Below, in pieces: positions 17,606 through 26,918 of a stretch of 64,000 nucleotides of DNA (the stretch's first letter is position 1; every line of letters begins with the position of its first letter). The position numbers and the translations under genes are program-made. Below the pieces are notes generated by a model. The model saw nothing but the letters and a program-made list of their open reading frames with translations. It did no database searches and was not told the DNA's origin. The stretch is from G963676655 sp963676655 (GTDB lineage Bacteria > Verrucomicrobiota > Lentisphaeria > Victivallales > Victivallaceae): NCBI GenBank assembly GCA_963676655.2, contig CAXXKX010000003.1:310001-374000 (forward strand), in the 5' to 3' direction.

Positions 17606-20461
17606 ATGAAAAAACTGATAACCTGGACGCTAAGCATTTTCATCTGCTTATGCACAATCTTTAACCTTGACGCCGGGGGCGTTGGCATTTTGGGCCATTC
17701 TTACGGTCGCTATGATGTCAAACTGATCATCAACCGGGTTCTGGTCGGCAAGGGCCGGACCGTGCAATATGAAAATCTCAAAACCACACTGCCGGTCGAC
17801 CGTCTTAAAGAATTCAACCTGATCATCGTCTGTTCTTCTGCTGCCAAGGCTCTGACGGCGGATGAGATGAAAAAATTGCAGGATTATGTGACGGAGGGAG
17901 GTCACCTTGTTTTAACCCAGGCCGCCCCGCGCGAGCTGGCCGGCGGCTGGGGTCCGTTGAAAAAAGGCGCGTTCAGATGGGCCGGCATCAATTATATTGA
18001 ATATACTCGCAAGGGATTACCGGCCAAAGTCTTGAAGCCGGACAGCAAAGTACTTGAAAACGTAAAATTGACGCCGGAGCCGCTGTGGTTCAAAACGTCC
18101 CACGTCTGTCAGCCGGGAACGGCAATGGAAAATATAATCGGAACAAAAAAAGCATGTTTGGTCGGCCTGACGCCGGTTGGCAAAGGCTGGGTTGCCTATC
18201 TGGGACATGAACTTTTCCGTTTACGCAGCAAAAAGAATTTCCAGGAACAGAATGGCGCATACGAGCAAATAATCCGTAATCTGGTCAAAATGGCGGCTCC
18301 GACCAATGACACAGGGGTGCGGCAGAATATGCTGAAAAATTATCAGCAAGCGGGAAAAGACCTGTTGATCTGGAATCGCGAATGGCAGCGCGGCGAACGT
18401 TTCGGACCGCGCTTTGATCCGCCCCTGCCCCAAAAAGACGAATTCATCAAAGAACTCACCGCTGATATGGCGTTAAATGAATATGAATCTCTGCAATTAA
18501 ATATAACGCCGGTCAAAGAATATAAATTGATTGACTGGCAAATCGATGGAGGAGAATTTGCCCGGAAACACGTGGAGTTCTTTGTGCAGGATCGCCCGGA
18601 ACCTATTCCGTGGAAGAAGAATCCTAAGATCGCCAAAGAGTTTCCTTACTGGCTGATGCAGCCGGAATATGTGGACCCCAAGGGGAAAAAACAGTTTGCC
18701 TGTTCGAAGCCCGGTAATCCCCGTATCATGTGGCTGCGGGTAAATACCTTTGGCGTAAAACCGGGCAATTACAATTTTAACCTGAAATTGAACTTTGACG
18801 GCAAACGCAAAGTGGATATCCCGGTAACAATCAAAGTTCATCCGGTCAAAGTTGCGGATAAGCGCCTCATCTGCCTTGGCGTCGGCGGCCAGGTATACGG
18901 TTCGGTCTGGAATCCCAAACCCGCGCTGCGTTTTGCAAAAGACTTGAAAATCCACGGCAACGAATGGAGCTTGATCACTTCATTTATCCCCGGCAGGGTC
19001 AAACTGGCGGAAACGGGGGAACTGATAACGACCTCTGTCATGCAGCGGATCGCCCCGGAAATCGTCAAGGGGAAAAACGTCATGGTGGACTTCGGTATTT
19101 TTGATGAGTGGATGGAACAGGCCATCAGTCATAATCTGACGAAATTCAAACTCCACGCCCTGATCTACAATCTGCAGGGAGTTCTGCGCCGGGCGAAAAT
19201 CCCGGAAAAAGACTGGGACGCCATCAAAATATGGTATGTTAAACAGATATTACGCTATTTGCGGGAAAAAGGCATCCGGGTCATTGTCGCCAGCAAAGGC
19301 GATGAACTCAGCCGCAAAGAAATCTATGAAATGTGGATTCCCTGGGCCAAAATAATCAAGGCCGGCGGTATCGATTGCACCAGTTCATTCAGCTTCGGCA
19401 ATAAAGATTACAAGGAACTGATCCATGACATTTCCCCCTATGTAAAACTGTGGACCTTGAACCAGGGCCTCCATCAGCGTTTCATCAGCAAGGTTCGTTC
19501 CGGCGATATCAAGATTCGCGAAGACGCGATCATCGGCACCTACGGCGCCGGCGAAGGACGCGGCTCGGAGTTCCGCAAGCCGAAACGCAGCTCCCGCTAT
19601 CTGGGCTGGGATTCCTGGAAATCCGGCACCGCTAACTGTATGCCTAATCCTTATTTCAAAGGCTGGATTTATTATTGCGATTACGGTGACCGCGGCGAAA
19701 CCGGAGGCATCGCGGGTGAACGCTGGGTCGCTTACCTGAATAAGGACGATATCAATGTGCCGATGGCGGACTGTCCTTTCTGGGAGGGAATACGCGAAGG
19801 CATGGAAGAGGCAAATCTGGCAGCCCAGTTGTCGTGGTATCTGAACAAACTGCAAGCGGCCGGAGTCGATACGCCGGAAGTCAAACGCATCGCCGGTGAA
19901 TTGGATCTGGTCTGCAGTGACAAACCGGGCAGTGTCATCAAGCGGCAGGAAACAAAGCTGCGCGGATACGATAAACTGGTTATCAAATCCGACCGGGCCG
20001 ACTTTCGCAAGGCGAAAAAGAAAGTGCTGGATTTATCCGGCCGGCTCAAACCATTAATTAAAAAACATTTGAAACCAACCATTCTGTGGAATAATATCCC
20101 GCTTATAGACAATGGCCGGATTCTCGCCTCGATCAGCGGCGACCCGGCGCTGGTCAAGCTGCTTAATGAAAAAATCAAAGAGACCGGCAGTATGACTTTA
20201 CCGGTCGGAGACGATGATAAAAAAGTCCGTATCTTAATCGGCAACGGCCAGCAGAACCCGCAATCGGCGGCAATTCTCAAAACCTGTTCCAGCGCTGACG
20301 CCAATGCTCAATACCCCGGTAAAAACAGCTACTTTATCAGGGAGCTGGAACATAACGGCATAACTTATCTGGTCGTCGCCGGTCCGGATGCCGAGGGAAC
20401 TGCCAAAGGGGCTAAAATGTTCAGTCATTTCCTGATTGGACGCGGAACCTGGATGGAGTGA
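17606..20461 (+). CDS. Secreted GH123/DUF4091-like glycosidase
   Basis: A 951-residue exported protein (signal MKKLITWTLSIFICLCTIFNLDAG). Residues 25-235 look like a glutamine-amidotransferase/ThuA-like alpha/beta domain (ILGHSYGRYD, VTEGGHLVLTQAAP). Residues 280-440 are beta-rich, and about 440-750 match the GH123/DUF4091 catalytic type, with an acid pair Asp566-Glu567 in SKGDELS and FWEGIREGMEEANLAAQL. The ATG at 17606 is used because the in-frame extension to 17429 overlaps the metallophosphoesterase gene and lacks a signal sequence. The next ORF begins 2 bases after its stop. It is distinct in domain layout from the GH123-like lipoprotein upstream. Confidence 0.75.
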   Translation: MKKLITWTLSIFICLCTIFNLDAGGVGILGHSYGRYDVKLIINRVLVGKGRTVQYENLKTTLPVDRLKEFNLIIVCSSAAKALTADEMKKLQDYVTEGGHLVLTQAAPRELAGGWGPLKKGAFRWAGINYIEYTRKGLPAKVLKPDSKVLENVKLTPEPLWFKTSHVCQPGTAMENIIGTKKACLVGLTPVGKGWVAYLGHELFRLRSKKNFQEQNGAYEQIIRNLVKMAAPTNDTGVRQNMLKNYQQAGKDLLIWNREWQRGERFGPRFDPPLPQKDEFIKELTADMALNEYESLQLNITPVKEYKLIDWQIDGGEFARKHVEFFVQDRPEPIPWKKNPKIAKEFPYWLMQPEYVDPKGKKQFACSKPGNPRIMWLRVNTFGVKPGNYNFNLKLNFDGKRKVDIPVTIKVHPVKVADKRLICLGVGGQVYGSVWNPKPALRFAKDLKIHGNEWSLITSFIPGRVKLAETGELITTSVMQRIAPEIVKGKNVMVDFGIFDEWMEQAISHNLTKFKLHALIYNLQGVLRRAKIPEKDWDAIKIWYVKQILRYLREKGIRVIVASKGDELSRKEIYEMWIPWAKIIKAGGIDCTSSFSFGNKDYKELIHDISPYVKLWTLNQGLHQRFISKVRSGDIKIREDAIIGTYGAGEGRGSEFRKPKRSSRYLGWDSWKSGTANCMPNPYFKGWIYYCDYGDRGETGGIAGERWVAYLNKDDINVPMADCPFWEGIREGMEEANLAAQLSWYLNKLQAAGVDTPEVKRIAGELDLVCSDKPGSVIKRQETKLRGYDKLVIKSDRADFRKAKKKVLDLSGRLKPLIKKHLKPTILWNNIPLIDNGRILASISGDPALVKLLNEKIKETGSMTLPVGDDDKKVRILIGNGQQNPQSAAILKTCSSADANAQYPGKNSYFIRELEHNGITYLVVAGPDAEGTAKGAKMFSHFLIGRGTWME

Positions 20462-20463
20462 TT

Positions 20464-21504
20464 ATGTTAATCGATTACAACAACTTGCGTCAGAATACCG
20501 GCTTCAGGTGGCATTGCAATGCGACGGTCTATCCTTACCTGAAAGCGGCGGGATTAAGTCTGCACGACTTCAATAAATTTCCTGAAGCCGGAATCAGAGC
20601 TTACCGGGAGGGACGGCAACTGGTCAAAGATTTGCTGGGCCCTAAGTTCGGTTATGCCGGACCGTCAACCCCGCCGATCAGCTACGGGCATATTAACACC
20701 CTTGGCGTGGAACTGGTTATTCCCGAAGGCAATGGCGAAGTAAACCACGGCGGATTCAAGGACACCCTGCACGAAGCGGTTGAAGCCGTCGCGCAGCCGG
20801 TCGATTTCACCAGTGCCGGAACGTTCCCATTCTATCATGATTATTACCGGAAACTGCAAGCCGCGTTTCCCGATGAAAAAATCGGGTTCGGTTCGAAAGC
20901 GGAAGGGCCGGTAACTACCGCTTATACTTTGCGCCGTGACAGCTTCTTTTATGATTTCTTCGATTCTCCGGAGCTGATGAAAGAATTTCTGGCGTTGATC
21001 ACCGACAGTGTCGTTGCCTATCGCAAAACATGCAGAGAACTGTTTAACCCCGGTGCTGTTTCAGGCGGAGAAGTCAGTTTGGCTGACGATGTCGCGGCCA
21101 TGCTGTCGCCGGATATGTGGCCGGAATTTGTTCTGCCTTATGGGGACAAATATTTCACCCTGCAAAACGCCGCGGCCAGAGTGGTGCATATCGAAGACTT
21201 GACCGAAAATCATCTGGCTTTTTTAGAACAAATGAAAGTCTCCTTATTCGAGCCGTCGATATCACCGAAAATATCTCCGGCCGTGCTCCGGGAAAAAACC
21301 CGGGTCCCGTTCTGCTGGCGGCTGCCCTCCTTTACTTTTCTGAACATGTCGATTGCCCAGATTGACCAGTTCATAGATAATGCCGTGAACGACGGGGCGT
21401 CCGTTGTTTTTATGTATATTACCGCCGATATGCTGGAGGCGGAGCAAATTCCCAAACTGCATGCCTTCGTAGATAAACTTAACGGGATAAAGAAACAATC
21501 ATGA
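20464..21504 (+). CDS. Uroporphyrinogen decarboxylase-family protein (UroD/MtaA-like)
   Basis: A 346-residue protein with the UroD-like TIM-barrel pattern, including the ADD-x-LSPDMWPEFVLPY stretch around residue 210. The family covers uroporphyrinogen decarboxylase and corrinoid methyltransferases. The H-x-C-x(n)-C zinc site of methyltransferases is not evident, and no corrinoid protein gene is adjacent. GGATGGAG five bases before ATG 20464 sets the start, and the stop overlaps the CapA-like gene by ATGA. Because it is locked in a glycan-degradation operon, a role in haem synthesis is unlikely. The reaction is unknown. Confidence 0.8.
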   Translation: MLIDYNNLRQNTGFRWHCNATVYPYLKAAGLSLHDFNKFPEAGIRAYREGRQLVKDLLGPKFGYAGPSTPPISYGHINTLGVELVIPEGNGEVNHGGFKDTLHEAVEAVAQPVDFTSAGTFPFYHDYYRKLQAAFPDEKIGFGSKAEGPVTTAYTLRRDSFFYDFFDSPELMKEFLALITDSVVAYRKTCRELFNPGAVSGGEVSLADDVAAMLSPDMWPEFVLPYGDKYFTLQNAAARVVHIEDLTENHLAFLEQMKVSLFEPSISPKISPAVLREKTRVPFCWRLPSFTFLNMSIAQIDQFIDNAVNDGASVVFMYITADMLEAEQIPKLHAFVDKLNGIKKQS

Positions 21505-22784
21505 GTGTAAAATTTAATAATTCCATCACGGAATTCCGCCATCCGGCCTCAAATGAAACTTTCAGCGCGGTCATTGCCGGCGACTGCTGTCCATGGCAAA
21601 AAGCTACTGAGAAAATTCAGGCCGGGGAAACCGCGGATATTCTCAAAGCGGTAAGGCCGTTTATCCTGGAAGCGGACCTGCGGATAATCCAGTTCGAATC
21701 CCCGTTGACCAACGCCGACACCCCGATCGACAAGAGCGGTCCGAACCTGAAGTGTCCGCCGGAATGCCTCGACCTGGCACTGGCCGCTGATTTTAATGTC
21801 GCGCTGCTGGCAAACAACCATATCGGAGATCACGGAACCAAAGTAGTCATGGAGACCATTAAGCGCTTTAATGACGCCGGAATTAAAACAGTCGGAGCCG
21901 GAAAAAACCTTGCCGAAGCCGGACTGCCGTTGAATCTTGAATGCCACGGTCTTTCTGTGGCATTGCTTAACTTTGCGGAAAACGAGTTCGGCACCGCGAA
22001 ACAGGAACATCCGGGCTGTGCCCCGCTTGATCCACTGGAAAATATCAAGGCGATCCGGGCCGCGTCTCAGAATGCTGTCCTGGTATTCGTGGTAATTCAC
22101 GGCGGACACGAACGCAATCCGGTTCCTTCTCCCCGGATGATTAAAACTTATCGAGCTTTTGCCGATGCCGGGGCCGCCGCCGTCATCAACATCCATACCC
22201 ATTGCCCGGAAGGTATTGAATTATGGCACGGTGTGCCGATCATCTATTCGCCCGGCAACTTTTTCTTTCCGTGGGACGATTTGAGCTCTGACCATTTGAA
22301 CGCCATGTGGTGGACCGGTTATCTGCCGAAATTCCATTGTGACCGGGACGGCGTATATGCTTTGGAAATTATGCCGTGTCGATTCGACAACGAACGGACC
22401 TATCTCCTGACACCGGCGGAGCAGCTGGGATTTTTCACCTATTTATCTCATTTAAGCGAACTGATTGCCGATCCCTCCGCCGTCCGACGGTATTTTGAAG
22501 CCTGGACCGCGCACCACGGTTCGATGTACCTGGGTTGGCTCCGTGACCGTCTGGCCGCCTGGCCGATAGATTTGACTTCACGTGACGCGGTGCGGGAATT
22601 ACTTCCGGTCCGGAATATCTTTACCTGCGAGTCGCATCATGACATGATATCACTTTATCTGCGTCTGGTTGAAGAAGGCAGAACGGGTCAAGCGTTGCAA
22701 CTCTGGGAGGAAATCGCCGAAATGCAAGCGCCGGACTGGGCGGAAACTCACTGGAAAAAACTGCGGCATGAGGAACAAATATGA
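21501..22784 (+). CDS. CapA-like metallophosphoesterase-fold protein
   Basis: A 427-residue protein of the CapA/PgsA family (poly-gamma-glutamate synthesis type), a calcineurin-like metal-binding fold. Motifs: AGDCCP (Asp28), FESPLT (Glu66), ANNHIGDHG (Asn105-Asn106-His107, Asp110), IHGGHE and NIHTHCPEG. It overlaps the preceding and following genes by four bases each (ATGA), indicating translational coupling. No signal peptide is visible, while many CapA proteins are membrane-anchored. In this operon it may act as a phosphatase or amide/peptide-type hydrolase on glycan fragments; real function unknown. Confidence 0.85.
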   Translation: MSVKFNNSITEFRHPASNETFSAVIAGDCCPWQKATEKIQAGETADILKAVRPFILEADLRIIQFESPLTNADTPIDKSGPNLKCPPECLDLALAADFNVALLANNHIGDHGTKVVMETIKRFNDAGIKTVGAGKNLAEAGLPLNLECHGLSVALLNFAENEFGTAKQEHPGCAPLDPLENIKAIRAASQNAVLVFVVIHGGHERNPVPSPRMIKTYRAFADAGAAAVINIHTHCPEGIELWHGVPIIYSPGNFFFPWDDLSSDHLNAMWWTGYLPKFHCDRDGVYALEIMPCRFDNERTYLLTPAEQLGFFTYLSHLSELIADPSAVRRYFEAWTAHHGSMYLGWLRDRLAAWPIDLTSRDAVRELLPVRNIFTCESHHDMISLYLRLVEEGRTGQALQLWEEIAEMQAPDWAETHWKKLRHEEQI

Positions 22785-24703
22785 TGAAGGGAATATTATT
22801 CTTTACCATTTTCTCGATGTTGGTACAGGCATCAGCCGCAACCGGTTTAATCTTGAAACCTGGCCGGAATTTTGTGATTGCCTATCCGGCAAAAGCATTG
22901 CCAGTTGAGAAAACCGCGGCTGCCGAACTCGCTGAATATCTGGCTAAAGCAGTCGGGATCAAGCCGCAAATAAAACCTGAATCAGCGCTGAAAAAAAGTG
23001 ATCTTGCCGATGCTTATATCGGCAATTGCAAGTTCACCCGGAGCCAGGATTTTTACCGGCAGAAGTTTAAGTGCGAAGGCTTTCAAATCACCGTAAAAAA
23101 CGGTAAACTTTTCATTTACGGCGATGACGGCAAAGGCGCCCCTTTCAGGTTAAGCGTTCAGGCCGGAACATTGTTCGGAGTTTACGATTTCATCCAAAAC
23201 GAACTAGGGGTCGCCTGGTTATGGCCGGGCAAACTGGGGGAAGACATCCCGGTGCCGCGGGAAATCGTCTTAAAGGACTTTACCCGGCTGCAGGAGCCGA
23301 ATTTCATAATCCGTTCGATGAAGTTCGGATATATGAAATATGAACCGAAGCAGTTCAAACAGGATCTGTCAGTCTGGAGTCGACGCATGAAGATGGGATG
23401 GGTTCCCCGCGCCTGGTTCGGACACAGTTGGGATTATTACATCTTTCGGACCGGAGCTTTCAAAGAACATCCGGAATGGCTGGCATTGGTCAACGGCGTC
23501 AGGCGAAAACCGCATTGCTGTACTTCAAACAAAGCGTTCCGTGACTATATTGTTCAGCAATGCCTGAAAAATAAGATCAATAAATACATGTCGATTGTGT
23601 CCATTTCCCCGTCCGACGGCGCCGGTTTTTGTGAATGTGAAGCCTGCAGGGCGCTGGACCCGAAAGGAACCGATTACAGCGAAAGGATTCCAAACCTTTC
23701 CGACCGGCATTGGGATTACGCCAATTACGTTGCGCGGGAAGTCAAAAAAAGCAAACCTGGTCCTGGCATCGGCATGTTCGCCTACACCGCCTATCGTGAG
23801 CCTCCGGCCAATATCAATAAGCTGGAAGATAATATTTACGTTTCTTTCACGTTCAGCGAGGCGTATTTCGTTAAGCCGGAACAAAAAAAACATTATTATG
23901 AACTGATCGACCGCTGGAAACGCAAAGGCGTGAAGATTGTCGGGCGGGAATACTGGGGCATGCATTATTGGCTCGACCTGCCGTATTTGTTTACCCGCCA
24001 GATAAAATCCGCCATGCCTTACCTGGCGGACCGCGGTCTGGTTGCCATGTACGGCGAGTCCGGAAAAAATTTCGCCACTCAAGGCCCTAATTACTATTTG
24101 GCCTGCCAACTGATGTGGAACCCGCATGCCGACGCCGATAAAATAATGGAACGCTATTACCGTGGCTTCGGCCCGGCAGCGGAAGATATAAAAAAATATT
24201 ATACCTGTTTTGAACAGTCGATCCTGGATAATCAGGACAAAACCAAGGACTTTGCTTACCGGAATCTGATTCTGTCCTGGCCGGAGATATTTCCTCCGAA
24301 AACCATAGAAAACGCCGGAAAACATCTGGCTGACGCCACCAAAGCGGCGGCCGGCAGCAAAGTGCATGCCGAGCGGGTAAAATTTGTCGGAGTCGGTTAT
24401 GAGTATACTAAAATGATGGTTGAACTGCTGACGGTCTACCGGGAACTGGCCCGGGGCGGAATGCAAATCAGCGCCTTCGATCCTCCTGAAAATGAAAAGC
24501 GGGTTATGGACAAAGCGGAAAAAATAAAACTGCTTCGCCGGGCGGTTGAACTAGGCAATGAACGGGAACGTATCCTGAACAAATACGCAAATCTTCCGGC
24601 GGTTTCAAGAGGACTGTATTTATTCACTATAGACAGGAAGATTCGCCCGTGGCATAAAACGGTTAAAAACGCTTTACTCAAAGCGGAAAAAACAGTTAAA
24701 TGA
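22781..24703 (+). CDS. Secreted DUF4838 protein (paralogue 2)
   Basis: A 640-residue exported protein (signal MMKGILFFTIFSMLVQASA). The N-terminal 20-160 region resembles the alpha/beta domain in front of GH20/GH67-like barrels (EKTAAAELAEYLAKAVG, GTLFGVYDFIQNELGVAWLWPG). Residues 165-460 are DUF4838, with Cys284-x-Cys286-x2-Cys289 in FCECEAC, then an alpha-helical tail. It is closely related to the next gene and lacks the carbohydrate-binding-like tail of the first DUF4838 protein. The start codon overlaps the CapA-like stop. Probably a glycosidase-like enzyme of unknown specificity. Confidence 0.85.
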   Translation: MMKGILFFTIFSMLVQASAATGLILKPGRNFVIAYPAKALPVEKTAAAELAEYLAKAVGIKPQIKPESALKKSDLADAYIGNCKFTRSQDFYRQKFKCEGFQITVKNGKLFIYGDDGKGAPFRLSVQAGTLFGVYDFIQNELGVAWLWPGKLGEDIPVPREIVLKDFTRLQEPNFIIRSMKFGYMKYEPKQFKQDLSVWSRRMKMGWVPRAWFGHSWDYYIFRTGAFKEHPEWLALVNGVRRKPHCCTSNKAFRDYIVQQCLKNKINKYMSIVSISPSDGAGFCECEACRALDPKGTDYSERIPNLSDRHWDYANYVAREVKKSKPGPGIGMFAYTAYREPPANINKLEDNIYVSFTFSEAYFVKPEQKKHYYELIDRWKRKGVKIVGREYWGMHYWLDLPYLFTRQIKSAMPYLADRGLVAMYGESGKNFATQGPNYYLACQLMWNPHADADKIMERYYRGFGPAAEDIKKYYTCFEQSILDNQDKTKDFAYRNLILSWPEIFPPKTIENAGKHLADATKAAAGSKVHAERVKFVGVGYEYTKMMVELLTVYRELARGGMQISAFDPPENEKRVMDKAEKIKLLRRAVELGNERERILNKYANLPAVSRGLYLFTIDRKIRPWHKTVKNALLKAEKTVK

Positions 24704-24715
24704 AGGTTGGTTTGA

Positions 24716-26719
24716 ATGAAAAATAAAATGATTTTATTTGTCGGAGCAGCGCTTTTGCTTGCGGCAATATCAGTCACCGCGAATAATGCCCTGCTGGTTT
24801 CTCAGCAGAAAAAATTCATTATTGCATATCCGGATAAAGCCCTGCCGGTTGAAAAAACCGCGGCAGATGAGTTGGCAAAATATCTGAAGCTGGCAATCGG
24901 GACAGCTCCAATCGTCGTACCGGAGTCGAAACTGGAAAATCCGGCCGGAGCCGATGCTTATATCGGTAAATGCAAGTTTACCCGAAAGCAGGATTTGCCG
25001 GTTGAAAAATTTCCGCAGGAAGGCTTTCAAATCACCGTGAAGAACGGCAGGCTTTTCATTTCCGGCGACGACGGCCGGGGTAAACCTTTTGCCAATAACA
25101 ACCGGACCGGAACCCTTTTCGGAGTCTATGATTTTCTGGAAAAAGAAGTCGGAATCACCTGGATCTGGCCGGGAGACAGCGGAGAGGATATCCCGGAACT
25201 GAAACAACTGCGTTTGGAACCTTTTTCCCGGAAAGATCAGCCGCGCTTATTCTACCGCTGGTTGAAATTCAGCGCGGCATATTCCAGACTCGAACCGGCA
25301 GAGTTCAATGAAACGATGAAATACTGGTTCAAACGCATGAAATTGAGTCATGTGCCAAAAGTATGGTACGGCCATAGCTGGGGGCGCTATCTTGATCGGA
25401 CCGGAATGGCGGAAAAGCATCCGGAATGGCTGGCGTTGTGGGGCGGCAGGCGCACCGGCCCCCATTACTGTACCTCCAATCAGGCATTTCGCGACTATAT
25501 GGTTGAAATGTGCCTGAAGTATCCCGGCAACAAAGGTTTTTCCGTCGTTTCAATCTCGCCAAATGACGGTTACGGTTTTTGTGAATGCGAACATTGCCGG
25601 GCCCTGGACCCGCCGGGGACGGATTACGCCTCCGGCACGCCTAATTTATCCAACCGGCACTGGGCTTACGCGAACTATATCGCCAAAGAAGTCAAAAAAC
25701 GCAAACCGGGACTTGGAGTGGGGATGCTCGCGTATACCGCCTACAACCAGCCGCCAACTAATATCGCCAAATTCGAGGACAATCTCTATACACAACTGTG
25801 TTACAGCACCGCTTACTTTGTCAAACCCGAAAAAAAGGCCGAGTTTCTGGCCAATACGTTAAAATGGACCAGCAAAGGGCTGAATTTCTGCATGTATGAG
25901 TATTGGGGGATGCATTACTGGCTGGACCTGCCTTATATTTTCACCAGTCAATTGAAAGAAACAATGCCGATATTATATCGAAACGGTCTGCGCGCAATTA
26001 AAAGCGAAGCGCAAAAAAACTGGGCAACCCAGGGGCCAAATTATTATCTGGCCGCTCATTTAATGTGGAATCCCCAGGCGGATTCGGACAAAATCCTGAA
26101 GCGATATTATCAGGCATTCGGGCCGGCTGCTGAATTCATCAAAGGATATTATGATACTTTTGAACAGGCTTTGCTGAAAAACCAGGTAAAATTCAAGGAT
26201 TTCGCCTATTTGGAACTGATCAATTCCTGGCCGGAAGTATTTCCTGACGAAGTTATTGCCCGCGCCGGAGAATGTATCAAAAAAGCTCAAGGGGCCGTCA
26301 AAGATAAACCTGTCTATCAGGCCAGGGTCAATCTGGTCGCGGTAGGATATGAATATACAAAGATCATGCTTGAACTGCTCGCGGTTTATCGCAAACTGGG
26401 CCGGGCCGGAGTCCCTTTATGGTGTTTCGGTTCAAAAGGAGCGGAAGCGGAACTGAAATTCTGGAAAAAACTGCCCAAAATGCCTGAACCCTGGGTCAAG
26501 TTCTGGCAGGCCCATCCTGACAAAAAAATCAGCCGGGAAGAAAAAATCAGGCTGCTTAAACGCGCGCTTTATCTCGGCAGCGAAAGAGAGAGGATACTCA
26601 ATGAAAATGCCGGCAATCCTGCCGTTTCACTTGGAATGTACAAATATTTTGCAAAACGGGGATATTATCAGTGGCATGAAACAATTAAAATTGAGTTGAA
26701 AAAAGAATCTGTAAAATAA
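24716..26719 (+). CDS. Secreted DUF4838 protein (paralogue 3)
   Basis: A 667-residue exported protein (signal MKNKMILFVGAALLLAAISVTA), a tandem duplicate of the gene 12 bases upstream, with the same domain order and long identical stretches such as EYWGMHYWLDLPY. The cluster Cys289-x-Cys291-x2-Cys294 (FCECEHC) is kept. It carries an insertion near residues 580-610 (GAEAELKFWKKLPKMPEPW) absent from the sister protein. Retention of two diverged copies in one operon suggests different linkage specificities or a heteromer. Function beyond glycan utilisation is not known. Confidence 0.85.
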   Translation: MKNKMILFVGAALLLAAISVTANNALLVSQQKKFIIAYPDKALPVEKTAADELAKYLKLAIGTAPIVVPESKLENPAGADAYIGKCKFTRKQDLPVEKFPQEGFQITVKNGRLFISGDDGRGKPFANNNRTGTLFGVYDFLEKEVGITWIWPGDSGEDIPELKQLRLEPFSRKDQPRLFYRWLKFSAAYSRLEPAEFNETMKYWFKRMKLSHVPKVWYGHSWGRYLDRTGMAEKHPEWLALWGGRRTGPHYCTSNQAFRDYMVEMCLKYPGNKGFSVVSISPNDGYGFCECEHCRALDPPGTDYASGTPNLSNRHWAYANYIAKEVKKRKPGLGVGMLAYTAYNQPPTNIAKFEDNLYTQLCYSTAYFVKPEKKAEFLANTLKWTSKGLNFCMYEYWGMHYWLDLPYIFTSQLKETMPILYRNGLRAIKSEAQKNWATQGPNYYLAAHLMWNPQADSDKILKRYYQAFGPAAEFIKGYYDTFEQALLKNQVKFKDFAYLELINSWPEVFPDEVIARAGECIKKAQGAVKDKPVYQARVNLVAVGYEYTKIMLELLAVYRKLGRAGVPLWCFGSKGAEAELKFWKKLPKMPEPWVKFWQAHPDKKISREEKIRLLKRALYLGSERERILNENAGNPAVSLGMYKYFAKRGYYQWHETIKIELKKESVK

Positions 26720-26733
26720 TGAATTGGACTTTT

Positions 26734-26755
26734 GCAAAATAGTAATTTTGCACGA
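26734..26755. promoter_or_regulatory. Inverted-repeat site, copy 1 (GCAAAAT-N4-ATTTTGC)
   Basis: GCAAAAT-AGTA-ATTTTGC followed by ACGA. A second copy with a 5-base spacer and the same trailing ACGA stands at 26863-26885. The pair is 129 bases apart upstream of the aminotransferase gene, suitable for a looped operator. Confidence 0.45.
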
Positions 26756-26862
26756 TGGTTGAAAGTTTCATAATAGAAGGATGCTGCTAGTTTTTTTACC
26801 ATTGCAATAAATGCATTATGGATAAAGTAAATAATTGTATGTGTCTTGCTTTCAATTTACAG

Positions 26863-26885
26863 GCAAAATTCTATATTTTGCACGA
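26863..26885. promoter_or_regulatory. Inverted-repeat site, copy 2 (GCAAAAT-N5-ATTTTGC)
   Basis: GCAAAAT-TCTAT-ATTTTGC followed by ACGA, 33 bases before the aminotransferase start. See copy 1. Confidence 0.45.
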
Positions 26886-26918
26886 CTCTTAAAAAAATAT
26901 TTTTCAAGGAGAATAGCG

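Noticed and set aside
23525..24466. Long antisense frame opposite the DUF4838 gene (and similar ones at 3409-4224, 29226-30002, 35239-35829, 44919-45887)
   Set aside because: They lie inside well-supported genes, lack binding sites and recognisable domains, and are expected shadows of GC-skewed codon use.
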